A DNA stretch of 64,000 nucleotides from NCBI RefSeq assembly GCF_003231305.1, contig NZ_QKVM01000006.1, positions 90,119 through 154,118 on the forward strand, given 5' to 3'. Positions 1-8,125 of the stretch are shown here, piece after piece. Position 1 is the stretch's first letter. Every line of letters starts with the position of its first letter. Made by a program: the position numbers and the translations under genes. This DNA is from Pseudomonas sichuanensis. Lineage in GTDB: Bacteria > Pseudomonadota > Gammaproteobacteria > Pseudomonadales > Pseudomonadaceae. The notes beneath the pieces are model-generated. The model did not search any database and was not told the DNA's origin. It was given only the letters and a program-made list of their open reading frames with translations.

Positions 1-2
1 AT

Positions 3-422
3 GCCAGCAAGGGTGAGTGCCTGGACATCTTCCTTGGCTCCTTCAAGCGCCTGGTGCTGTTTGCCTTCCTACCCATGCTGCCGGTGCTGCTGTTCGGCCC
101 CTGGTTGTTCGCATTTGTATTTGGTGATGCCTGGCGCGCAGCGGGTGAAATTGCATCGCTGCTGTCTGTTCTGGTGTTTTTCCAGACGCTGTCTTCGCCA
201 TTGAGCAGTACCGTATTACTGCCGGGTTGGTTGCACTTGGATTCAATCTGGCAGTTCGCGCGGTTATGTGCGGCAGGCTTGGTTTTTTATCTCTGCGATC
301 ACTTGGGCGTGGATTACCAGGTAGCAATCATTGCCCATGTGTCCGCTTTTTCCTGCCTGTACCTGATTCATTCTTATTTTCAGTACCGTGCGGCCCGAGG
401 CGGGGCTATCGCACGGCGCTAA
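3..422 (+). CDS. Polysaccharide flippase (Wzx-like), C-terminal fragment
   Basis: The reading frame is open from the window edge, so the gene start lies upstream. About 139 residues remain. They contain hydrophobic segments and the sequence LFAFVFGDAWRAAGEIA followed by a helix ending SPLSSTVLL. This resembles the late transmembrane helices of Wzx-type O-antigen/polysaccharide translocases, where an FG-x-x-W-R-x-A-G motif follows a membrane helix. Such proteins flip undecaprenyl-linked repeat units across the inner membrane. The context supports this, since a polysaccharide locus follows directly. Family assignment rests on a short fragment, so a related MATE/MOP-fold transporter cannot be excluded. 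Confidence 0.7.
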   Translation, partial: ASKGECLDIFLGSFKRLVLFAFLPMLPVLLFGPWLFAFVFGDAWRAAGEIASLLSVLVFFQTLSSPLSSTVLLPGWLHLDSIWQFARLCAAGLVFYLCDHLGVDYQVAIIAHVSAFSCLYLIHSYFQYRAARGGAIARR

Positions 423-495
423 TACGAAGGCGACTGACCTGACTTCTGTCAGCACCGTTCGCCCTGATGGATTAAGTTAAAGAAGTCAACTATCT

Positions 496-1650
496 ATGAT
501 CAAACGTACCTTCTTCTTTCTGTTCTTGGGCCTGGCAGGTTGTAACGACACTGCGCCAGAGGCCAGGCCCGTGGATGGGGATCAGATCCTGCGCAAAGTG
601 ATGCTCAGTATCGATCATGATCATCCCGGCCGTGGCCTGGCGGATTACCCCTCGGACGAGCCCGCCGATGTGCCAAAAAGTTATGCACTGATTCTGTTGG
701 GGGCTATCGAAGAGGCGAGGGCGGGGCATCTCAAGGAGGTGAACGCGCTCGGTGTCAAAGCGGGCAACTGGCTCATCGAGAATGCGGACGCCAATGCCGA
801 TGGCATTATGGGATGGGGGGTTCCAATTGCCTGGGATGCCTACGGAGACGGCTCCGTCAACCCGGAAAATACCGAATACGCCATCTCGACTGCGATTGCC
901 GTAGACGCCTTGCTTGGCTGGGCGCAGTACGTAGACGACAAAAAGAAGGCAGAGATTTTGGCCTTGGTCGAGCAGGCGCTGAAGCCTTACCTGCCAGTGG
1001 AAATGCGTACACCGGCAGGGCTGTTGCCGTATTCCCTACTGGTTAATGACCGAAAATACGATACCTTCAATTCTGCCGTTTACTTGGCTGGACAGATGCA
1101 GCGCTTTGCAGAAATCACCCCGAATGGTGAACTGAAAGAAGCACTGCAGTCGGCTGCTGACGCCACCATGTTGGCGCTGGTTCGAAACAAGAAGATCGCC
1201 GAGGGAAGCGGTTCATGGTATTGGAACTATTCCATTCAGGAAGACAACCCGAATGACCTCCCGCATGCGGGGTACATCATCGAAGGTATCTTGACCTACA
1301 TGGATAGCCAGGGGCGGCTGTCAGCGAGTTTCGATCGCCAGAAAGTTTTCCAGCACCTGATGGACTTCTTTGGCAAGGATGGGAAAGTCCGCGGGTGGCC
1401 GGCATTCCGCCCAGAAATCACCACGGCAGCACGCTTGTACGATTTGAGTATCGCCTCGCAGTTGATGTGCCGATTCAAGGACCCTGCCGCGGGCAATTAC
1501 TTCCTGGGTGAGGTTGAGCGCTACGAAGGACCTGAGGGCGGATACCTGAAGTATCCACGTGGGACCGCAGGGAACAGGCAGGTGGCTGAGTATGAGTCCT
1601 ACCTGTACCGAGCGTTGAAGGCGTGTGGGTTCAGTGAAAATGCGCAATAA
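496..1650 (+). CDS. Exported lipoprotein of unknown function in polysaccharide locus
   Basis: The 384-residue product begins with a short basic/hydrophobic leader ending in a lipobox (LAGC, Cys16), so a lipoprotein anchored to a membrane and facing the periplasm is expected. The mature part is rich in helical stretches spaced by W/Y/G residues (for example GWGVPIAWDAYGDG near 110 and GSWYWNY near 235), as in alpha/alpha-toroid folds of glycoside hydrolases, polysaccharide lyases and C5-epimerases. I do not recognise a specific family and no catalytic pair can be named. The gene overlaps the next one by 11 nt, which itself abuts a Wzy-like gene, so all three are probably cotranscribed. Role inferred only: handling or trimming polysaccharide in the periplasm. 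Confidence 0.8.
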   Translation: MIKRTFFFLFLGLAGCNDTAPEARPVDGDQILRKVMLSIDHDHPGRGLADYPSDEPADVPKSYALILLGAIEEARAGHLKEVNALGVKAGNWLIENADANADGIMGWGVPIAWDAYGDGSVNPENTEYAISTAIAVDALLGWAQYVDDKKKAEILALVEQALKPYLPVEMRTPAGLLPYSLLVNDRKYDTFNSAVYLAGQMQRFAEITPNGELKEALQSAADATMLALVRNKKIAEGSGSWYWNYSIQEDNPNDLPHAGYIIEGILTYMDSQGRLSASFDRQKVFQHLMDFFGKDGKVRGWPAFRPEITTAARLYDLSIASQLMCRFKDPAAGNYFLGEVERYEGPEGGYLKYPRGTAGNRQVAEYESYLYRALKACGFSENAQ

Positions 1651-3661
1651 GGTCCTTGCGGTATCGTTGGCTCTCATCGCCACTGTGTCGGTGGTGATGA
1701 TTGGGCATCATATCAAGGCAAAAAAACAGCACGCTGCAGCTGTTCGCCCCGAGTTGGCGCTGAGCGATGTTTCGCCCTGGCAGGTTGGCAACTACCATCA
1801 GCGCAGTGCTGTTCGCTTGAAACCCGCCGCGGTCGACGGTTACGGCATTTTCCCATTTACATCATTGGGTGGGGAAAATCGGGTCGGTGATCTGTATATC
1901 GACGCAACGTACCATTCAAAGCTTATTGGCCCAGGTGTGGAGATAGCCTTTCCATTTCAGGGGGTGCCAGTCGATGTCAAAATGATCGACGGTAACTATC
2001 ACGTTGCGTTCAGGAAGATCTTTAACGGCCACCTGTTCAGCTTGACCTATGCGCGCGATGGCCGGCTGCTCGGGCAGCAGGAGATCGTGCTGGATGGCGT
2101 GGACTATCCAATATTTCGTGCGTCCGCCTCAGGGGCAGGCAAATTGTATTGGGTGGTGTACGACAACAAACAGCGCAAGAACTATTTGATGGACGTTGCG
2201 CGGGCGGGTGAACCTGACGGATTGCGGGTTGAGTTGCCAAGCTTCTATCCACCGGCCGGATCAACCTATGAGATGGAACCACCGGTATTTTTCTCAGGTG
2301 ATGCGCAGCACGGGTTTGACCTGATCGCCGGTGCTTTGTACGCAAAGATCCGTGACGGCAAAGTTGAAGGCCAGCGTTTGAATGACTGCGAAACGGTCAT
2401 TGAAGCACTGTTCACCCCGACGGGGCCGGCAGTGCTGTGTCGTGCCCGCATCGGGATGAGTAGCCCTTACCTATCAGGTATGTTGAACACTCAGGTGCTT
2501 GATCCGGTTGACATGTCGGCAGGTGTTCCTTGGCGGTTGGAGTATCGTCAGGCAGAAGGGAAGGTGGCTGTCAGCCGCGCCAACACGGCGAGCGAAATTG
2601 CCCAGGTGTTCCTGCAGGATTTGCGCAATGGTCAACAAAGCGGCGTGCTTGAATTTGGTGTGGACAATACTGAAGGGCGCATACCGTGGTCGCAGATTTA
2701 TTACCTGAATGGCCTAATGGACCTGCTGTTGCTCACCGATACTCATGAGCAGGCCAAGGCCATCTTCGGCGACGTAGCCGGTGATCTTCTGCGTCGGGTC
2801 GTGATCGAAGTGACTGCGCTGGATGACTTGCTTGACAGGCCGGATGGGTTCAAGACCAAGGGCTTTACTCATGATCGATCTGCTGCGCTTTTTGCCGTGC
2901 AGACCAGTCGCCTGCTGCTGCTATTCGACCGCTACGCGGAAGAGCTGCCGAATGCACCACGGCTGCGTAACGCCGAAAAACTGCGTCACATGGTTTCCAA
3001 CCTCGAAGGGCATATCGATCAGTTGGCGCATGAGGGCGAGGAACCGCAGTGGATGAAGCCGGGTACCGCGCACCTGCGCTGGCCGAAGTGCAGTGCCTTC
3101 TACTTTGATGGTTTGCCAGTCCCCTTTAACCACCAGAACGAGTGGGCATATGGATTGTTCAACTCGGCGCGGGTCAAGGGTCAGCCTGTCGATTCTCCAG
3201 AGCTGCGTGATCAACGGGACATCATTACGTTCTTCATGGAGCGACTGGGGGTGGACGGAGGCTTTCCACCGGTGGACAAATGGAATTATTGGTACGGCCA
3301 CGCTTATGACGGCTGGACCGAGGCTGACAATCGCTCGTGCCATACACCGTCCTATCCTGGGGACCACGGTCTGGCATGGATCTCTTTCCGTTCAATCGAC
3401 TTCATGTCGGTCATGTCGGCCATCGACTTTATTCCAGGGTTGAATAAAGAAAAGCTAGTGAACAGTGCCGTGGAAACCGTCAAGTTTGGCGACGTTTTCC
3501 CATTTGCCGCTCGCTCGTTACTGGCGGTAGGAAAAGCACCGCAAATTCAGATTCCGGTTTTGCAGCGTTACTACAGAGCTACAGCACCTTGGGAAATATC
3601 CAATAGCCCCTGGGCCTTGGTGATGGGCGCGTCCAGTCATGCCAAACAGGTAAATCGCTAA
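1640..3661 (+). CDS. Large membrane-anchored periplasmic protein of unknown function
   Basis: The chosen ATG gives 673 residues; a GTG 15 nt upstream is also in frame. The N-terminus (MRNKVLAVSLALIATVSVVM) is a signal anchor or uncleaved signal peptide. Residues about 40-330 are rich in aromatic beta-like stretches (GYGIFPFTSLGG, YPIFRASASGAGKLYWVVYD) that resemble a beta-propeller or beta-sandwich of glycan-active enzymes. Residues about 350-670 are mainly helical with W/H/Y-rich motifs (FDGLPVPFNHQNEWAYGLFN, WNYWYGHAYDGWTEAD) like an alpha/alpha barrel. No family could be assigned. The gene overlaps the upstream lipoprotein gene by 11 nt and its stop codon touches the next start, so it is part of a tight three-gene unit. 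Confidence 0.8.
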   Translation: MRNKVLAVSLALIATVSVVMIGHHIKAKKQHAAAVRPELALSDVSPWQVGNYHQRSAVRLKPAAVDGYGIFPFTSLGGENRVGDLYIDATYHSKLIGPGVEIAFPFQGVPVDVKMIDGNYHVAFRKIFNGHLFSLTYARDGRLLGQQEIVLDGVDYPIFRASASGAGKLYWVVYDNKQRKNYLMDVARAGEPDGLRVELPSFYPPAGSTYEMEPPVFFSGDAQHGFDLIAGALYAKIRDGKVEGQRLNDCETVIEALFTPTGPAVLCRARIGMSSPYLSGMLNTQVLDPVDMSAGVPWRLEYRQAEGKVAVSRANTASEIAQVFLQDLRNGQQSGVLEFGVDNTEGRIPWSQIYYLNGLMDLLLLTDTHEQAKAIFGDVAGDLLRRVVIEVTALDDLLDRPDGFKTKGFTHDRSAALFAVQTSRLLLLFDRYAEELPNAPRLRNAEKLRHMVSNLEGHIDQLAHEGEEPQWMKPGTAHLRWPKCSAFYFDGLPVPFNHQNEWAYGLFNSARVKGQPVDSPELRDQRDIITFFMERLGVDGGFPPVDKWNYWYGHAYDGWTEADNRSCHTPSYPGDHGLAWISFRSIDFMSVMSAIDFIPGLNKEKLVNSAVETVKFGDVFPFAARSLLAVGKAPQIQIPVLQRYYRATAPWEISNSPWALVMGASSHAKQVNR

Positions 3662-4909
3662 ATGACCAGTGCGATCAACAAATTCAGTGCGTTCTCTCAG
3701 CGGAACATGCTCCTAGGGAAAGGCTTTCTGGGTGGGGTCGCGATGGCTGCCCCCTTTTACGCCGAGTTTTTTTCCTGGCGATGGGCCGCCCTTTTGACGG
3801 TGCCACTGTTTTTGTTGATCGTGCTGTCGCTCATTCGCGGTGAAAAGGTCAAGAAACCCCCGCTGGCGATTTTGCCAATGGTGTTGCTGCTGATGCTTCA
3901 CGCAGTTGCCCTGGTATTCAGCCACACGATGTTTGCTGGCCAGGTTGTCAAGGACCTGCTAATCGCCTCATTTCTGCTATTTATCTACGTGCTGGCTGAT
4001 GAAGACACGCTCTCTGGGTTTTTCTCGGCACTGATTCCTCTGGCGTTGGTGAGCGCGTTGATCGGCTTGGTGAAAGCGGCCTTGCTCCACCGAGGCTATC
4101 TGCTTGGTTTCATGCTTGAGAGCTGTGCCTCCTACCCGGCCGGTTCAGCGCTATGCATCAATTACAATAACCTGGGGTTGTTTTGGTTGGCGGCGGCCCT
4201 GGGTTGCATCAAGATGCGTTTGTGGTGGGCTTTACCCTTCCTGATTGCGGCAGGCGCACTATCGAGCTCTCGCCGATTCATTGTGCTCATGGTGTTCTTG
4301 CCGATTATTTGGGTAATGGTTCAAGGGCGCTCGGCGGTCGTCAAATCAGTGATTGTCGCCATTTTTTCTGCCCTGCTTATCTATGCCGTGTCAGACCCTG
4401 TCTCGTTTGCAAGATTCCAGCATGGGGACTTGCCCTACACGGTATTGTCCATCGGCGACGCGGTCAGCCTGAATGGGGTGTCGATAAATCGCTCGACACC
4501 TGGGGTGATGTTGAGCACCATGGGGGATGGTACAGGGGGCACCGGTTCGCGCATCAAGTTCTGGAGCCTCGGCCTCTCCATGGTGAGTTGGCTGCCACAA
4601 GGCTGGGGCTACCATCAGGTATTCTCGTGTGCGTTTTCGCCTTGTGACATGTTCCACTATCCGCATATGCCGGTGATCTCAGAGTGGATCATCGGGGGCG
4701 TTGTTTTCGCGCTCGTCGCCCTTGCATTTTATATTTGGCCATTCTGGCTTGTTTTACGCCAGCGGCAGTCAGTGCCAATCGCATTGTTCTTGATTGCGCT
4801 GCCTTACTCACTGATCTCCGGCGATACCGTTTTCTCCTTGCCGATATGCCTGGCCTGCATGTTCGTGGCGTTAAGCTGCGTGCCCAGGCGTATCGCCGGC
4901 ACCCCGTGA
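3662..4909 (+). CDS. O-antigen polymerase/ligase-like membrane protein
   Basis: The 415-residue protein is a polytopic membrane protein with roughly ten hydrophobic segments. It has a larger extracytoplasmic loop near residues 245-310 (MGDGTGGTGSRIKFWSLGLS), the typical layout of Wzy polymerases and WaaL/O-antigen ligases. The G-S/T-G-R-x-x-x-W pattern in that loop is common in the Wzy_C/WaaL family. It would join lipid-linked repeat units, or ligate chains, on the periplasmic side. The ATG follows the previous TAA with no gap, so translation is probably coupled to the two exported proteins upstream. Polymerase versus ligase cannot be decided from sequence alone. Confidence 0.75.
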   Translation: MTSAINKFSAFSQRNMLLGKGFLGGVAMAAPFYAEFFSWRWAALLTVPLFLLIVLSLIRGEKVKKPPLAILPMVLLLMLHAVALVFSHTMFAGQVVKDLLIASFLLFIYVLADEDTLSGFFSALIPLALVSALIGLVKAALLHRGYLLGFMLESCASYPAGSALCINYNNLGLFWLAAALGCIKMRLWWALPFLIAAGALSSSRRFIVLMVFLPIIWVMVQGRSAVVKSVIVAIFSALLIYAVSDPVSFARFQHGDLPYTVLSIGDAVSLNGVSINRSTPGVMLSTMGDGTGGTGSRIKFWSLGLSMVSWLPQGWGYHQVFSCAFSPCDMFHYPHMPVISEWIIGGVVFALVALAFYIWPFWLVLRQRQSVPIALFLIALPYSLISGDTVFSLPICLACMFVALSCVPRRIAGTP

Positions 4910-4962
4910 TGTGCCGATCCTAAAACAGACCCATAAGCTAGAACGTTGATACCTGATAACGC

Positions 4963-6099
4963 ATGAAAACTCTGCATTTGACGCATACGGACATCGAATT
5001 CGATTCTCGAATCCTCAAGGAAATGGGCGCGTTGGTAGCGGCTGGCTATACCGCCAGCGGCATCGGTGTCGTGCTGGATGAAGGCGCGCAGAAGACTGCG
5101 GTTTCATTCAAAGCCAATATCACGGCACTTAACCTGCGCTCGCGCAAGCTGACCTTCCTGCCCCGCACCTTGCGGCATGTCGTGACCCTGTTCGAACTGG
5201 TCGGCAGGATGCTGCCGCGCGCCGTTCGCGAGCGCCCGGATGTCATCCACTGCCACGACACCCTGGTGCTGCCACTGGGTTGCATCGTCAAGTGGCTGAC
5301 CGGCGCGAAGCTGGTCTACGACGCCCATGAGCTGGAGTCCGACCGCAACGGCCTGACCCGGCTTCAGGGTGCGTTGACGCTGCGGGTGGAAAAGCTTCTG
5401 TGGCGCTTCGTCGATGCGCTTATTGTGGTCAGCCCGTCGATCGAGCGGTGGTATCAGGAGAACATCGGGCCGAAGCCGTCCACGGTCATCCTCAACTCCC
5501 CACTGTTCCATGAAGGGCAGCATCAGGATGAGGACTATCTGCGCAAAAAGTTCGCCATCCCAGCCGAGAGCAAGGTGTTCATCTATGTCGGTATCCTTGG
5601 CCACGGCCGGGGTATCGACCTGCTCACCGAGGCCTTCAAGGACCCGCAGGTTTCCTCGCACGTGGTGTTTCTTGGCTATGGCGAGTTGAGTCAGGATCTC
5701 AAACGCCTGGCCGCAGAGCATCCAAACATCCATGTACACGACGCCGTGCCGCATTCGCAGGTGGTGCCCATCGCCCAGTCCGCAGACTTCGGGCTGTGCC
5801 TGGTGCAGGATGTTTCGCTCAGCGACTACTACTGCTTGCCGAACAAACTGTTCGAGTATTGCTTCGCCGGTGTGCCGGTGCTTGCGTCCGATTTTCCTGA
5901 TATTCGCGCTCTGCTTACGCAGTACGGCGTGGGCGAATGCTGTAAACTGCACGCCGATGACATCCGTGACGCCATTCTGAGGTTGGAACGCTCGCCTTCG
6001 ACGTTCCAGTTCGCCAACCTGACGCCGTTGAGTTGGCAGGCGCAGGAGCAGAAGTTGGTGGCGCTTTACCAGCAAGGCCTGTCGGCGACTAAACACTGA
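4963..6099 (+). CDS. Glycosyltransferase family 4 protein
   Basis: The 378-residue protein has the GT-B two-domain layout. The N-terminal half carries DVIHCHDTLVLPLG and VYDAHELESD. The C-terminal half has the nucleotide-sugar binding pattern FIYVGILGHGRGIDLL (near 205) and the GT4 E-x7-E region around LPNKLFEYCFAGVPVLASDFPD. It should transfer a sugar from a nucleotide donor to the undecaprenyl-linked polysaccharide on the cytoplasmic face. The specific sugar cannot be read from sequence. A 53-nt gap separates it from the polymerase-like gene, and no strong ribosome site precedes the ATG. Downstream, before the amidotransferase gene, lies 186 nt with no recognisable gene and a small hairpin (6241-6260). 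Confidence 0.9.
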   Translation: MKTLHLTHTDIEFDSRILKEMGALVAAGYTASGIGVVLDEGAQKTAVSFKANITALNLRSRKLTFLPRTLRHVVTLFELVGRMLPRAVRERPDVIHCHDTLVLPLGCIVKWLTGAKLVYDAHELESDRNGLTRLQGALTLRVEKLLWRFVDALIVVSPSIERWYQENIGPKPSTVILNSPLFHEGQHQDEDYLRKKFAIPAESKVFIYVGILGHGRGIDLLTEAFKDPQVSSHVVFLGYGELSQDLKRLAAEHPNIHVHDAVPHSQVVPIAQSADFGLCLVQDVSLSDYYCLPNKLFEYCFAGVPVLASDFPDIRALLTQYGVGECCKLHADDIRDAILRLERSPSTFQFANLTPLSWQAQEQKLVALYQQGLSATKH

Positions 6100-6285
6100 G
6101 ATTCCTGTTGGGCACGCAATTTGCGAGCGATGCCCTGGCGGATCTGTGCCGGTTTGGGGAAGGGCTGGCGCCGTGAGGCAAAGGAATTGGCGGTATGCAG
6201 TGGCCCTATTATCGGGCTGGCTGTTACGCCCAGACTACAACCCGCTGTGTCGGCAGCGGGATAACCAATTGATACGGGCTGTGAT

Positions 6286-8109
6286 ATGTGTGGAATTTTT
6301 GGCTTCATCGCCAGGGAAAAAGTTAACAAAGAAAGCTTGATGACGCTGGCCCTGCATGCCAGGCAGCGTGGGCGTGACTCCAGTGGCCTGATCTATGCGG
6401 ATCGTTCGGGCTACCAGGTCAAACGCGCGGACTACGACATCAAGAAGCTGATCTCGGAGGTCAAACCTTTCGATTCGGCGTTCGTCTTTGGCCACAGCCG
6501 CCTGATCACCAACGGGCTTTCCGACAACCAGCCGGTCGTGCGCGGCGGCGTCTGCGTGATCCACAACGGGATCATCGTCAACGATGCCGAAGTCTGGAAT
6601 CACCTCAAACCGGCCCGTGCCCTCGAGATCGACAGCGAAGTGATCGCGGCCATCACCGAGCAGCACCTGGAAGAGTCGGGTGACAACCTCGACGGCCTGG
6701 CGCAAAAGGTACTCGGCCTGTGCGTCGGCGTGATTGCCTGCGCCATCGTCATTCCGCGCCTGGGCAAGGCGTTGCTGTTCTCCAACAATGGCAGCCTGTA
6801 CGTCGGCACCGCCAAGGATGGCGTCAGCTTCTCCTCGGAGATGTTCCCGCTCAGCCAGATCGGTTGCACCGATATCAAGCAAGTCAGGCAGGAAGCGATC
6901 ATTCTGGACCTGCCGGCGGCCACCGACATCAGCGTTGCCGACAACAACCAGCGCGTTCACAACCTGATTCCGCCGTTCCAGTTCATCACCTCCGAAGAAA
7001 AGCAGCTGCTCTACCCGCAGCCGAACCTGCGTCGCTGCACCCGCTGCATTCTTCCGGAAACCATGCCGTTCATCGACTTCGACGCAGACGGCGTGTGCAA
7101 CTATTGCCACAACTACAGCCCGCGCAATGTGCCCAAGCCCAAGGAAGAGCTGTTCAACCTGGTGGAAGGCTACCGCCGTGCCGGCGTCACCGACTGCATC
7201 GTGCCGTTCTCCGGTGGGCGTGACAGCTGCTACGGGCTGCACCTGATCGTCAAAGAACTGAAGATGAACCCGGTCACCTACACCTACGACTGGGGCATGG
7301 TGACCGACCTCGGTCGGCGCAACATCAGCCGCATGAGCGCCGAGTTGGGTGTGGAAAACATCATCGTCGCCGATGACATCGCCCAGAAGCGCAGGAACAT
7401 CGCCGTCAACCTCAAGGCCTGGCTGAAGGCGCCGCACCTGGGGATGATCAGCATCCTGACGGCGGGCGACAAGCACTTCTTCCGCCATATCGAGACGGTC
7501 AAGCAGCAGACCGGCGTGAGCCTGAACCTGTGGGGCGTAAACCCGCTGGAAGTCACCCACTTCAAGGCCGGCTTCCTCGGCGTGCCACCGGCATTCGAAG
7601 AGAAGCGTGTGTATATGCACGGCTGGCGCAAGCAGATGGAGTACCAGAGCCTGCGCTTCAAGGCCATGTTGAAAAGCCCAGGCTATTTCAACAGCTCGCT
7701 GTGGGACACCCTGTCGGGCGAGTACTACCGCAGCTTCACCGAGAAGAAAGACTACTACCACATCTTCGATTACTGGCGCTGGGACGAGAAGGCCATCGAT
7801 GACACGCTGATCAACGACTACGGTTGGGAAGTGGCAGTCGACACCAGCACCACCTGGCGGATCGGTGACGGTACCGCAGGCCTGTACAACTACATCTATT
7901 ACCTCGTTGCCGGCTTCTCCGAGCACGATACCTTCCGCAGCAACCAGGTGCGCGAAGGCGAGATCACCCGTGAGCGCGCGCTGGAGCTGGTGCGTGAAGA
8001 GAACCGTCCGCGTTACCAGAACATCCGTTGGTACCTCGACGCGCTGGGCATGGACTTCACCGAAGTGATCAAGATCGTCAACGCCATCCCGCGTCTGTAC
8101 AAAGACTGA
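6286..8109 (+). CDS. Glutaminase-fused N-acetyl sugar amidotransferase (WbpG/WbuX type)
   Basis: The 607-residue protein fuses two parts. Residues 1 to about 220 form a class II glutamine amidotransferase: MCGIFGF places Cys2 as the N-terminal nucleophile after Met removal, followed by RGRDSSGL and a VIHNGIIVN strand. Residues about 245-607 match the N-acetyl sugar amidotransferase (WbpG/WbuX/PseA-like) family: a CTRC...CNYC metal-binding pair near 247-270 and a PP-loop FSGGRDS near 308. Such enzymes use ammonia and ATP to turn an acetamido group into an acetamidino group. WbpG normally receives ammonia from separate HisH/HisF-like proteins. None is seen here, so the fused glutaminase probably replaces them. 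The start is fixed by the catalytic Cys2. Confidence 0.9.
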   Translation: MCGIFGFIAREKVNKESLMTLALHARQRGRDSSGLIYADRSGYQVKRADYDIKKLISEVKPFDSAFVFGHSRLITNGLSDNQPVVRGGVCVIHNGIIVNDAEVWNHLKPARALEIDSEVIAAITEQHLEESGDNLDGLAQKVLGLCVGVIACAIVIPRLGKALLFSNNGSLYVGTAKDGVSFSSEMFPLSQIGCTDIKQVRQEAIILDLPAATDISVADNNQRVHNLIPPFQFITSEEKQLLYPQPNLRRCTRCILPETMPFIDFDADGVCNYCHNYSPRNVPKPKEELFNLVEGYRRAGVTDCIVPFSGGRDSCYGLHLIVKELKMNPVTYTYDWGMVTDLGRRNISRMSAELGVENIIVADDIAQKRRNIAVNLKAWLKAPHLGMISILTAGDKHFFRHIETVKQQTGVSLNLWGVNPLEVTHFKAGFLGVPPAFEEKRVYMHGWRKQMEYQSLRFKAMLKSPGYFNSSLWDTLSGEYYRSFTEKKDYYHIFDYWRWDEKAIDDTLINDYGWEVAVDTSTTWRIGDGTAGLYNYIYYLVAGFSEHDTFRSNQVREGEITRERALELVREENRPRYQNIRWYLDALGMDFTEVIKIVNAIPRLYKD

Positions 8110-8125
8110 CGGGCTGGCCGACGCG

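Noticed and set aside
6146..6340. Small open frame before the amidotransferase gene
   Set aside because: It overlaps the fixed start of the amidotransferase gene, has no ribosome site and no recognisable content. The 186-nt gap is reported as empty apart from a small hairpin.
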